From positions 17,174,001-17,238,000 of the forward strand of contig NC_135774.1 in the NCBI RefSeq assembly GCF_028453695.1: a stretch of DNA of 64,000 nt, given 5' to 3'. The translations under genes were made by a program, and so were the position numbers. The first letter of the stretch is position 1, and each line of letters begins with the position of its first letter. Positions 11,942-23,747 of the stretch are shown piece after piece. Origin of the DNA: Augochlora pura (Eukaryota > Arthropoda > Insecta > Hymenoptera > Halictidae). The notes beneath the pieces were generated by a model. That model saw only the letters and a list, made by a program, of their open reading frames with translations. It did no database searches and was not told the DNA's origin.

Positions 11942-13726
11942 ATATTATATATTTAAAGAGAAAAAGAGACTTAAAAATTTACTTTATTTCCATTTTTCAT
12001 TATTATTTTATATCGTTATTAGCACCCTACGTTATTTGTTATTTATTGAAATGTTTTTTTTTAATTTATATTACGTCATATAGATCTATAAACATTAGTT
12101 GGAGATATCAGTTAAGATTATAACATAGCTCGTACTACACACCGTTAATTCGAATGATAATTGTAATCGACTATGTGATCGTCAAATTAAAGAAAAATCA
12201 AATTTTACAGCAAATACGGTATGTCATATCATACATGATTGGATTTAACAAAACATAACAGTAGAGATAAATATTATTTGCGGCGAGTCCAATTATGACC
12301 CTAAAATTGAGAAAAATGTTTGTTTCGATTTACATTTAAATTTATTTATCGGTATAATATAGTAAATAAAATTCAACATATTGTGTTTACATTGCCGCTT
12401 TCACCCATAAATTCATAATTTCAACAATCAGATTAAATTGTACACAAACCATGATAAAATCGTACATTTTACAATATCGAAAACTGAAAACTGGTAAATT
12501 TTTATCTGACTTACTGCAGCGAAATCATTCTCAATGCGATCACTGAACTGTGGTTTTCATGCATTTATGGCAAATTTGAGTAGATCTAATAAAATCGTAA
12601 AAGATTAAAAGAATTAAAAATGATCAATTTCGAGTTGATGAAAATTATTACTGAAAACAAGAACTCGTCATTTAGTTTCCATTTCTTTCAATTGATGCAT
12701 ACACAAGTGCAGAAAATTATTTTCTGCATTAGAAGTAATTGATTTTGTGACAAGTATCTATCGATTCTTACAGTTCAACGGAATTATATATTTTGCGAAC
12801 AGAACGTTGTTGCGTGTGCAATAAAACGGACGATTATCAGCGTAAAATAAAGTTTCCTGACGTCTTCGTAGATCATTGTATCTGCGAGGCAGTCGCCAGA
12901 GACGCCCTTTCCATCGAGAACCTTCCTTTCTGAAATGTAAATATTAACTTGCATATATTAGGTAGCGCTTAATGCAATCGCGCGAGTGTAACTTGTCGCG
13001 CGAGTGTAACTTGTCGCGCGTACTTGTGTACACACTTAGTACATCGGTAGGATCACTGGGCCAAGGACTCGCGTTTCTAGAGTTCAATTCCCACCGAGCA
13101 ATGGATAACGGTCGTTCGAGACACCGGTGTCATTATCCTCGGATAAATAACAAGTACGATCGAGTGTAACCTTTCCTAATAGTTGTGGCTTGGTCTCGTC
13201 GTGTTCTCAGAGCAACTCGGCAGCGCTCACGTTTGCAAGCAGCCAATAATTTCCGGACAGATAAGACCACGGATCAGGGTTCGTCGAGTTTTAGAAACCG
13301 GTTTATTTGGATCAATTTGTAAAACACGGTGTATATTGGAACTAAAAAAACCGGTTTTAAATACTAGAATTGATATGTAAAAATTAATTATTTCAATAAG
13401 ATTTGACAGGCGTATTGCAATCGAATTAATATTGACATGCAGTTTCATAAACATATTATTTTATGCTGGCTTATGTAGCAGTATGGGGATTGATTGATTA
13501 CAATTGAATATTTTAGGCTTTTTTAAATCGCAGTACATGGGAAAAATATTAGATGAAATACGACATAGTTTTTGCACGGATTTTTATTTTATATCGTGCA
13601 GAGTCCAGTTTTTGGTATTTTTGTTGTTTCATAAATATTGGATGGAATGTAAAACTATATGGATTTTAGTCATACAGATAGTTAATTTAGTTTCGCATAC
13701 AGGATATTTCACGTACATGTAGTGAT
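11942..13726. other. intergenic, AT-rich with one GC-richer patch
   Basis: No gene seen. The patch at about 12,960-13,300 holds an 18-bp tandem repeat and a tRNA-like promoter motif pair, listed separately. Confidence 0.5.
12979..13021. repeat. 18-bp tandem repeat, 2.4 copies
   Basis: Unit TCGCGCGAGTGTAACTTG at 12,979-12,996 and 12,997-13,014, then TCGCGCG. The copies are identical, implying a recent duplication. Confidence 0.9.
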
Positions 13727-13727
13727 A

Positions 13728-14420
13728 TACAGGCTGTTTCGAAATTATACATACTCCGGGAAATGGGGGGTTCCTAAGGCCATTTGAAGTAATCTTTCCC
13801 TTTGCCGAAATGCAATCCGCGGCATTTGTTAACGAGTTATTAATGAATAAACCCGCTCCCGAAGCGCGACGGAAGGAGAGAGGGCTGCGCTCCGACTTTG
13901 AGCCGCGTTCAAAGTAACGAACAAGGATTTCATGAATTTCCTATTAATTTCAAAATTTTCACAAATATCATTAATGAAAAACTCACCCATTCAGTTGTAG
14001 ATGTTGTAATCCACGTACGTAAAACGGCACAGATTACGCTAACGTTCACTTTCACAGCACTATTATTCCACACTGATCACGAATTATTCAACAATTGACA
14101 CATGTCCGAAGTTTCCAGCGTTATTTTGTGTGACCCTGAAAAGTACCAGCCGATTAAATTCAAATTCGGTGCTCAAAATGATCAGCAGTGTCGGTCATCA
14201 TACATTGGAAGAGGTCGATGCGTTATCCTTCAAACATGATGAGGAAAATGCAATCCGCGATTTCGTTTACGAGTTCAAACAGTGGCAACGGTTTCGGGTC
14301 GTGTTCGAACCACTGAAACAAGTCGCAGAGCGCGAACTTGCTAAATTTGTTTAAGAATTGTGAAGAATATCATTAATATAAAATTATTAATATAAAAGAA
14401 AACGCGGCAACACCCTGTAT
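13728..14420. mobile_element. TA-flanked DNA-transposon-like element, non-autonomous
   Basis: About 690 bp bounded by TACAGGCTGTT on the left and, inverted on the right, TACAGGGTGTT, with TA at both outer edges as in Tc1/mariner-like insertions. The interior is GC-richer than its flanks and includes a stretch (about 13,757-13,870) of the kind I recall as dispersed in hymenopteran genomes. The longest frame (14,130-14,354, 74 codons) has no recognisable transposase motif such as a DDE/D signature. The terminal match is only about 10 bp, so the exact boundaries are provisional. Confidence 0.5.
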
Positions 14421-17400
14421 AGTACATATAGAAGTACATTTATAGATAATAAAAATCAGAATTTATTTCTTAAATTAAACTGACAGATGAACTACTGAAT
14501 TCTGTAATATGACATACGCAGTTGTACAAAATTAAAGAACAAATATTTATCGATTTTAATTTTAAAATTTAATTTTCTTTCGAAATACAATACTTTCACT
14601 AAAATGTGTACAGTGGAGACTGTTTTATTTTCTTACAAGGAAGATGTTGCTGGCTTTAGTGTACATAAGTTTGGTTTAAGTCTAAGTAATAGCGTATAGT
14701 GCATGTAATAAATTAAGTATTAGGAAAGCCGATCCGATGGAAGGGTTTACGATGGGTTCTCACTTAGCTTTTCCATCGTGTTTACAACCTAACTAAATAT
14801 CGCAAGGAACACAGCAATAAGGAATCATGATCGCAACCATAAATCGGTAGTGATTTGGATCTAAAGGCTAGCAGCATTAGACCGAGATGAACAAAAATTC
14901 TTACAATTCTCATGGCAACCTTTCTTATCTTTTTCATCAAATTTATTCCGAGGTCTGAAGGTCGTCAAGAAACCAAGTCATCAAACCAGGTGGAAAGTGG
15001 AATTTACATGTGGTGATGAAAATTAATATTCAGTCGTGTTTTAAAACATGCTTTTTATTTGGGAAAATTGTAAAAAAATATCTGTTACTCATACAATACT
15101 CATACAATATTTTACGTTGTATGATAATTTTAAATTTTCAACTCAAGCTCACATGAAAAAGCAAATTTTGAGTATCTTTCTGTGATTTTGACAGATCAAA
15201 AAATGAGCTGAATGCGTCATCCAGTAAACTAATCTTTTTAAATTCTCATAAAATTCAAGTCGTTTAATCTAAGGTCGCAAAAGTTATTTGCCGTGAAAGG
15301 ATGTCTGGATATTAGTGGAAGTTTCTATATACGATTATGTTCGTCTCGAATGTCCTTACACAAGAAATGAACGAAGATGAGGACGATCAGTGCGGCATTG
15401 GTGAAGGTCACTATTAACCATGGAGAAAGTCTATCTGCTACCTAGGCCATAGCAATCTTCTCTGCTCAATACATTGTAATTTTAATAAGTCACGTAGTTA
15501 TCTCATAACGGTGATAGTTCAGTCCTTCCCGCGTGGAACTTCGAGGTTCGTTCGCATTTGACTTTCAAACCCACGTCAATATTTCTGTAATCTTCTGCAC
15601 GCATTCATTTTCACGGTTTCAATGAAACGATCGCTAAATGTATATAGGGGCGTTCCTGGAAATGTTGGCGTAAAATTAACTTTGTTGAAAAGTTCAACGT
15701 CAAATCTCTCTGCCAATTGTTTCAAAAGAATCCTTAATGGTAGGTATGGCGGATGAATTATCTCACTAGTCACAATTTACAACATCGTAGTGGTAACCAT
15801 ATTTAAGTAACTATCTATAGTGGTAACTATAGTTCCTTGAATATAAGTACAGATTCAGTGCACAAGCGACCTTTTTCTTTCGACAAAGACACGCTTGAGG
15901 CATTAAGAATGAATAATAGTTAAGTTATCGTTTCCTAATTTTGATAAACATTACTAAAACACGGACATTTTTGAACGTTTAACAGATATTTAAAGCAATG
16001 CCTCAAGTTGTCTTATTTCATATTTAATTAAAAATCGAAGTACATTATTTGAAACGATCAGATATCGATTAATATTATTTATAAAGTAAAAGGTATGACA
16101 TTTTACAAGCAAAATGAAATGTCTGCTTAGTCATGGCTGTGTTTCTGAGCATTTATGCAAGTGTTTCATTAATGCACGGATATTAAAGTTAATTGGACAC
16201 GCGTTTACTTTTAGTAAGAATTTTATTGGATTATAAAGAGAATGGAATGGTACTTAACGCTATTTCTGAAGTTTTAGATGGGCAGAATATAAAAGTGTTA
16301 AATTCTTAGTCCATTAATTACTTCGACGTATCATAGTACATAATAAGCAGTATTTTCGCCTACGGAAGAGAGAAACCATGTTAACACGTTGCACGCCAAA
16401 ATTTTCGCTATCGGGCTAATATCATGATACAATACATTTGTTTAACGTTCCACTACACGAAATACGGCGCCTAAGAGTTGGTTTGCATATTCATTACCTG
16501 CGCGTGTTTATATGCAAAATATTCTATATGATATTATTTGTAAATGAAGTTTCTTTAACCTACTTTCTCGTCTTAAAAAATTTGTTTGTCGCTATATATT
16601 CCGACGTTCGTATTGAAAAATCAATTCGTGGAATAAATCTATGTATAAAAAAGTGTTCGAATGAAAACCGTTTTTTATTTTAAAGAACTTCATATTTGTT
16701 ACTCTCAGTTACAGACAGTTTATATAAATCTTTTTTTTAATGTTTCATGTCATATGTAGAACGTATTTTTTGAATTCTTGAATTTTTTAAACAATTAATA
16801 ATAATGGAAAAGAAGATATTATATTACTATAGTTTACATCAAATGTTTACGACCTATTTCCAAAGTTCCACGTGAATGGGTAAACGATCGTATTCGTAAC
16901 ATAATTTAATATTCACTTATTCTGGCCCTCCTGTGGTTCAATGTCGAGTCAAATTATACAAGTGTTGCAACATCGAAATTGAAATTAAAATTTCATCTCT
17001 CAAAAATCTAAACTTGGTTAATTTTGTCTAATCAATGATTCACGATCAATAAAAATTGTTAACATTTCAAAAGATGAAGACCGTACTTGCTCAGATTATC
17101 TCGGTTAACAGTTTTGCAATATATTTATTAATCACAAATAATAACACATTTCTGATTTCCGTTTTATGCAAACAAGTTAATGTCCAAGCTCAAACATTTA
17201 GTCATTTGTAATAAGAATGAACATGCATTGAATAAATCTTCGATGCCAGGATAAGTAAGAAAAATAATTCGAATAAGGAAATTATGAAGATTTGACTGAA
17301 CATACAAAACGTGTGATCATGCACGATTACTGTTCAAAGTGATATAATACGTTATCTAATACTTTTTTATTGCTTCCCGTCCTTTCTGCCATTCCGATGG

Positions 17401-18900
17401 ATTGATTCGAATGTATCTACTCGTCGTTAGAAAATTAACGAATTCCATGCTACGAAATGGCCATCCAAGGAAGCTCGTATCTTCGAAACGCGAGGCTTCC
17501 CTGTCATTTTCCGCGTCAGGAGAACGATCATTTTCTTTTGCAACTATATTAGGCGATTCTCGGCAAATGTCTTTCACTGATGATTTATTACAATATACAA
17601 CATAAGAAGTGCCTGATGCACTACGTTGACGACTATATATCTTTAAAAATTTCGAAACAAGAAAATAATGGAGATATTTATGATTTTCAAGTCAATATTA
17701 GACAGTAAGTTTAAATGATTGATTAATCAATTGGAGAAATCAATGTTCTGACCAAAACAAAGATTTGAATTATTACAACTAATATATATAATTTCTACTT
17801 CAAATAAAACATGTTTGTGATTGACTTAAATGTTTTTTGCTAATACGTGCATTTTATGTTAGCAAACACGAAAACGTACACAAAGAACGATCATCTCCCT
17901 GCTAATGTATAATTATTTTTTAAAACTCTTCTTCCTAGTCTACAACACAACTTAGTTTTATATATAGTACAGCGTTCATTGACAACAATTTGATACGGTG
18001 ACACTGTGTATTAATGTCAAAGTGGCATTTTTTAAAATTAATATTTCCTTTTATTATTGTAAAATGATCTTGTAAAATACATGAACGAAAACACTTTTTT
18101 TTTATTTATTAAAGGAGGAGTCCAAATAATTCTGTTCACTTTTTTCCTTTATATTTCAACAAAGACGTGATTTGTGCGTAAAATTTTTATTTCAATAATT
18201 TTTTAAAATCGTCTATTATTATTGTTTTTGCATCTTTTAAAGATAGGATTTAGGTTTATATCTCTATTTTATGTTTTGTTCTAGTACGAAGGAAAAAATG
18301 CTAGAATGCGCGCCAATCAACACCGTCGATCGGGAAGTTCGCGGAGAACAAGATTTATTACTTCAGTGAACGTCGATAAAATGCAACGAAAAATACATTT
18401 ATCTGTCTTGAAATATCAAGGTAATATGTTATAAAAAATTGCCAAAAATCATTCCTATTTAAACGGTTTATTTGAGGCTCTCACCATAATTCCTACAAAA
18501 TTTCACAGCGGTACAATGATTATTATTTCTATTCGACTTTGTATAGCAAAACCACAATGTTTGCAAAAATGTGAAAGATCTTCCAAGTGCTTAGGGTTAA
18601 AACAACCTCGATATTTCCTTCCCGTAGTCGATTACACAGTAAAATTAGTCGAGCTTCTATCAATTGCATCTGCTTCGCAAAGAAACCCGTCTTTTTCGTT
18701 ACTTCATTTATCGGGACAGCGTGGGAATCGAAGTTTATAAATGGTTGACCAGGACGATTCATGAAATATCGATCGCCTCGCCCACCAAAGGACCATTATC
18801 CGCGCGACGATCGTCTCGACGATCCTTGCATTATCCAGGCTCGCCGAAAAGGAGACGATACACCGCTACCCACATGGTAATGTCGCAAGCTGAAACAACG
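14421..18900. other. intergenic, mostly featureless
   Basis: AT-rich. The only protein-like signal is a membrane-segment-encoding stretch and an upstream open frame on the minus strand at about 15,329-15,773, described under findings. A modest GC rise at about 17,380-17,560 has no recognisable product. Confidence 0.45.
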
Positions 18901-18902
18901 GA

Positions 18903-18945
18903 GGGGGAAGAAGGGGGGAGGGGAGAGGGGGAGGTAGAAGGGGGT
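18903..18945 (+). repeat. G-rich tract upstream of cuticular gene A, G-quadruplex potential
   Basis: A purine-only run with at least four G-tracts of four to six Gs separated by short A/G loops, about 300 bp upstream of the gene A TATA box. The composition fits a G-quadruplex or triplex-forming tract; any regulatory role is inference. Confidence 0.7.
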
Positions 18946-19221
18946 TACGTAAGTTCGCGATGCTGGACCTCGCTCGTAAAAAGCAGCGGCACGTCTTCGG
19001 GATCGTCGTACGGTGAAATTGCGTTAAAAAGCCCGCGTTCGACGGGGCCCCCGATCGTTTCTGTTGCTTTTGTTTTCACATTTTTTTCTGTGTCGTCGGG
19101 GGTGTGTGGATTGGTTCGCGGTTAGAACTGCTCTAGAGGGAGACGAGGCAGAGTCCCGAAATAAACTTTCTCGGGTTATGTAAAGAGGCTCCGCGACTCG
19201 CTTGTGCAGAAGACTCGGCGG

Positions 19222-19255
19222 TATAAAGGTCGGCTGTGCCCCCAACAGTCCAAGA
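19222..19255 (+). promoter_or_regulatory. core promoter of cuticular gene A
   Basis: TATAAA at 19,222-19,227 in a GC-rich setting, with initiator-like ACAGTC (A at 19,247) about 25 nt downstream and another A at about +30. Focused TATA promoters are typical of stage-specific cuticular genes. Confidence 0.75.
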
Positions 19256-19314
19256 GTTGCTCACGAACTTCACGCCGGCAACCATCGCATCGGTGGCACA
19301 CACCGACGCTCTAT

Positions 19315-19401
19315 ATGCGACATCGTCTTTTTATCCTGACGGGGACGCAAACTTTATATCGCTCCATCGTTCGCGCACCGGCGTTTCGCACTTTCTCGTG
19401 A
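19315..19401 (+). other. upstream ORF in gene A leader
   Basis: If transcription starts near 19,250, the leader is about 245 nt and contains an ATG at 19,315 opening a 28-codon frame that stops before the true start at 19,496. It could dampen translation; it is not a recognised peptide. Confidence 0.4.
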
Positions 19402-19431
19402 GAGCGTCGTCCTGTCGCATCGTCGCACAAC

Positions 19432-19460
19432 CGTCGTCGCCGTCGCCGTCGCCGTCGCAG
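19432..19460 (+). repeat. CGTCGC-type hexanucleotide/trinucleotide repeat
   Basis: Short run of GTC/GCC triplets in the gene A leader, about 40 nt upstream of the start codon. Confidence 0.8.
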
Positions 19461-19495
19461 TCACAGCCGCGTGTACCCCATCGTGTTTCGACAAC

Positions 19496-19507
19496 ATGCG
19501 TTCTCTG
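19496..19507 (+). CDS. RR-1 cuticular protein gene A, exon 1 (start codon)
   Basis: Twelve coding nucleotides, ATG plus three codons (MRSL), followed at once by the donor GTAAGTG at 19,508. Joined in phase 0 to the exon at 25,510 it gives MRSLVLLALVAAAQC, a textbook secretory signal start. This 12-nt exon architecture is the same as in the other two cuticular genes of the window. It sits about 270 bp downstream of a TATA box. The link across a 6-kb intron is inferred from phase, signal-peptide quality, strand and lack of a better candidate. Confidence 0.8.
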
Positions 19508-22500
19508 GTAAGTGTGTCTCTTCTTTTGCCTCTGTCCGCCGCTCTTCGCTCTTTCCTGTTACGCCCTCGACTTACTTCTTCCTCGCGTTAACTTGTCTCC
19601 GTCTACGGCGGGGTGGACCCTGGAGGGGCCGGCGGCAACTAATTTTTCAGGGGAATCGCGATTTGCTCAACTCTTAGCACCGTTCGTGTTGCAAAAGAGT
19701 CGTGTTGCATGGAATTGCGGGTTTCTCGCCAGTTCCGAAGAGATTGGTAAACTACGGGTCTTTGAGTAAACGAACGATTGTCTCTATTGATTTTAAAGAG
19801 CAGAGGCTAAATTTGTTTTTCCATCGATCGCTTCGATAAGTCGAATACTCGGAAATCCTTTTAAACTTTTCGAGATTTCAAATAATATCTAGTCACTTTC
19901 GTCGTTGAAGCGTAAAATTCGCAGTCTAGTGATTAATATATTTTATCGATTTGTCGGAAATTGAATAGACGAAATGATTATATTCGTGTGAAGGAAATCA
20001 TATTTTGTGCTCTTTGAATGATCCGAAGTTTTTCAAACTAGCACTGAGCGATTCTTAAGTATCAGATTTTAAAATTTGTCAGAACATAATATATAAAATC
20101 TTTCAAATGTAACAAATAATCGTCAATCAAAGAATAGCAGCAGGACAAATCCACAGTGAAATGTGGAATGAATTTCAATTGCAATTTCGAGCTATTAATA
20201 ATACTTTGACATGTTTCGTGCACAATAGCAAATTCGGTAATTACAATAAAGTTTAATGAAAGTTTAATTAACACATTAACTAGTACATCAGTACCCGTAA
20301 GAGGCGCATAAAATAAAATGAAAACAATCCGTTTAATACCATAAGAATAGACAAAATTTACTATAACAATTATTTATGTAACTTCTTTACACTTTATAAG
20401 ATCTAACACAGTGTGGTTTATTTAACAGATCGTGATCAAAATTAATTTTCATTATATGAATTTTATATTACTGACATAATGCGTTGCTCAAAATGTTTAT
20501 AGAACCGAAACTAGAAATTCACATTCCAAAAATACTAGTAGAACTCAATTTATTCGAGTATGTAGAACAATGAAAATGAATTTTTAAATCCAATCAGATG
20601 TTAATATAATCCTCACGCGAGCGACGTGACATTTAACGACAGTTTGAATGTTTGAGAGAAGCAGGGTCTTTGTAGTTTCGTGCTTTTATGTTTCTCGTTT
20701 TACGCTTTGTTTTAACGTAGGAGTGAAAAGTAGGGTTGCTCCGTTAATTAGCTGTGGTTCGCCGGTGACCTGTGTGGTAGGGAACGAACTAATCAGTTTC
20801 ACTGGGACGCTGTTCGTTTCTGGGTAATGAATTTTCTGACAGAGGAAGAGGTTCACCCAGGTCAGTGTCATTAACTTCGAAATTTGATTCGTTTCACTGA
20901 TTACTCGACTGAAGATCATTGAAAGAGGATACTTCGTTGAAATATGTTGTGAAATTGAAAAAGCTTTTACCTTGTCGTTTAAACGAAATATATATTAAAC
21001 GTTTATCGAACGTTGTTGCAAAAGTCACTTTAATAAGTAAGATATTTAATATTTAATATCTAACATTTATATTTTATATTTAAGAAAGGTACATATTTAT
21101 CAATCAGTATGAAGGCATATTTTTTTGGGAAATAAGTTCCAATTTCTCGATAAACATTTTGACATCATTAACACGCTGTATCATTATGTCAAATTTCAAA
21201 CTGTTATCTCTTATTTCGCAATCGTATTTTAATACATTGAGGTTAATGGAGTATAATTTAATACATTCAAATTACACATATCGAAAGTGCAAAAGTATTA
21301 AAAGCCACACAGGATTCATTTCACGAATATAGCTGTTTTATTTGTTGTCGAACGATCACCTCTATTTCAATTTATTTAATAAATTTCGTTCTTGGACAAA
21401 TAGGTTTATTACCTTGCCGATTATACGCTATTACATATACGCATTATTACTCGCTGGTATGTCCACTCCTCCTTGACAATATGGCAGAATATTCAACGCG
21501 AAAGATTTATTAAGAATATAAACTTCGAGGATACAATTGTTAACTCGTTAGGCGCGCGTCCACAATATAAAAATGTAAACGTTTGTTCTAACATGCGGCA
21601 AGAGTGACGTCACAGTCACATCAGAAACGCATTAAGTACCCTCATCATGGTTATGAGTTTGTTTATTATTCGACCTCTTCTAATTGTAGACTTTCACGAG
21701 CGCAGAGGGTACACAAAGCGAGCTGTAAAACTTCATCATGGTTTAACGCGTTTCTGTAAATGCTTCGATCGAGTCATGTAATCGGTTTCCGAGAGGATCG
21801 AAAGTCCTTATTTGTTTCGCAATACGATGCACCACAACGTTACGGTACAAATCAAGACTTCAATTATATAAATTGTAATTGAAAAGCCCGGTTTAAGAAG
21901 CGGAGTCCTTGTTTGCTTAACAGATTTTATGGGGTCCGTGAAACGTAATCAAAATGCCTTGATAGTTTCACGAGCATCGGCGTTACGCTCGATTCTCGAT
22001 CCTTTTACCGGCAACGTTTGCAACGAGAATTCTGAACTACCTACTCACACAACTGTCTTGCCCTGACCTTTTAAGGGGAAAGGTATCTCAACGGATTTAC
22101 AGGTCGAACATGACGAAGATTAAAGCTCCGGTGTACCGACTTTTATTCCAACACGGTCTAGCTACGCCTTCGTCGGGGATTGATACATTACGTACACCCA
22201 TAGATCCAACCTTTCTCGGATCAAAGTGCTTCAGACAAAGGCCACTAGTTTCATCAATATCAGCGAATGTTGAAAAGTGTGCAACTGGTGGGAAATAAAT
22301 GACCGCTTACGTGTTTCGGTTACCGATACCCATTGAATCAATCTTTATAAATACTACGGAAACGGGTTTTAAATAATAACAATCTCATTTTTCTCGTCTA
22401 ATCTAAATAGGTTGCGATTAGGAAACCAATTATTTATTTCTCTTATCGTTTACATTTCATCGTATTTTACACGTTCGCGCGTGTTCTTTACAATGTAAAA

Positions 22501-23708
22501 TCGACAGTTTCAGTTGTAAATTTTACAATTATAAATTCGAAGAATTACAAAACACTTAGTGTCATTAACATATTTAAAAATTAATATTAAATCATATACG
22601 GAATTTACAATATACAAAACATTACATTTACAATGCAATATGGACAGCACAATTTAGGGGATAAGTAAAACAATCATGCGCCATTTATTTTTGTTGATTC
22701 GTTTAAAAAGGTACATATTATGAATATGTAAATATTGTAAATGGAAAATTTAATACTACATTTCTGGCAAAGCCCTTGGTAAGCAGCGACAATCGGCGAA
22801 CGAGGAATACTAATTGTTAATGTTCATGGAATCTCATTGACTACACGTGTCGAAGAGAATTTGTAGTTTCTCCATTATGGGCTTCGTTGTTTGTTAGTCA
22901 TTACGTTAGAAGAAACAGTTTTCGTAATAAACACTAGAACCGTCGTTAACAAGATATTTACATTTAGAAGACATCTATAAGCTTGCGACATGTTGTACTT
23001 TCGAGATTATGCCCGTTCTACCATACGTTCGTATTTCTGGGATTATTGACTCACAAATTAAGCGGTTACATATGTTGAGAGTATCGGTTCCTGAACAGAC
23101 ATCCATTAAGACACTTGGGATTGCCTGAGAAGTTTCAGTATTCCCACAGCAGTGTCGCCTTTGATTTTTAAATAGAAAAGATTAGCTGGTGGAACAGCTA
23201 ATATAGTAAAACTGGTAGACTTCTAGCAATTCTATGCGTACAAATAGAGGTATATTAAATGTACAGGTATTTTGGACACGTTTACCATTCTTTGGAAAAA
23301 TAATTGCAATGCTACTAATAGCATTAACAATAAATTGCAAATTGGGTTCAACCTAGAATAAATCAATGTAGAGATTCCCATATTTACTTAACAAATATTA
23401 AATATTCTAAGTAAACAGTTGTCCATTCTAGCTTTCTCATCTGAGATTATAATGAAAAATCAATGCGTAGTAAATTGTTTATTTCAGAGTAGAGAACTAA
23501 GATAGGGTTTGAATCTTTGAAATTCGGATGAAAAACTTGTGTTCGTTTTTGTTGATTAATAACACGATTTATATAGATTATCAGGTTGTGTCAGATTTTT
23601 ATTGATAATCTACACATAATATTACATAAAGTGTGTAAATTGTGCGAGTTGTCTTCAAGTGCATGTTATTATTGTAATGAATTTTATGCTAAACCATTCT
23701 GCTAGCGC

Positions 23709-23747
<39 letters not shown>

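Noticed and set aside
13643..13664. TGGAATGTAAA resembling the miR-1 seed region
   Set aside because: Similarity ends after 11 bases and no partner arm forms a hairpin upstream.
18529..18762. 77-codon minus-strand frame near gene A promoter
   Set aside because: No domain, no splice support; likely chance.
19204..19769. Overlapping frames at the gene A promoter and exon 1
   Set aside because: They cross the TATA box, leader and splice donor; only the 12-nt exon fits the cuticular gene.
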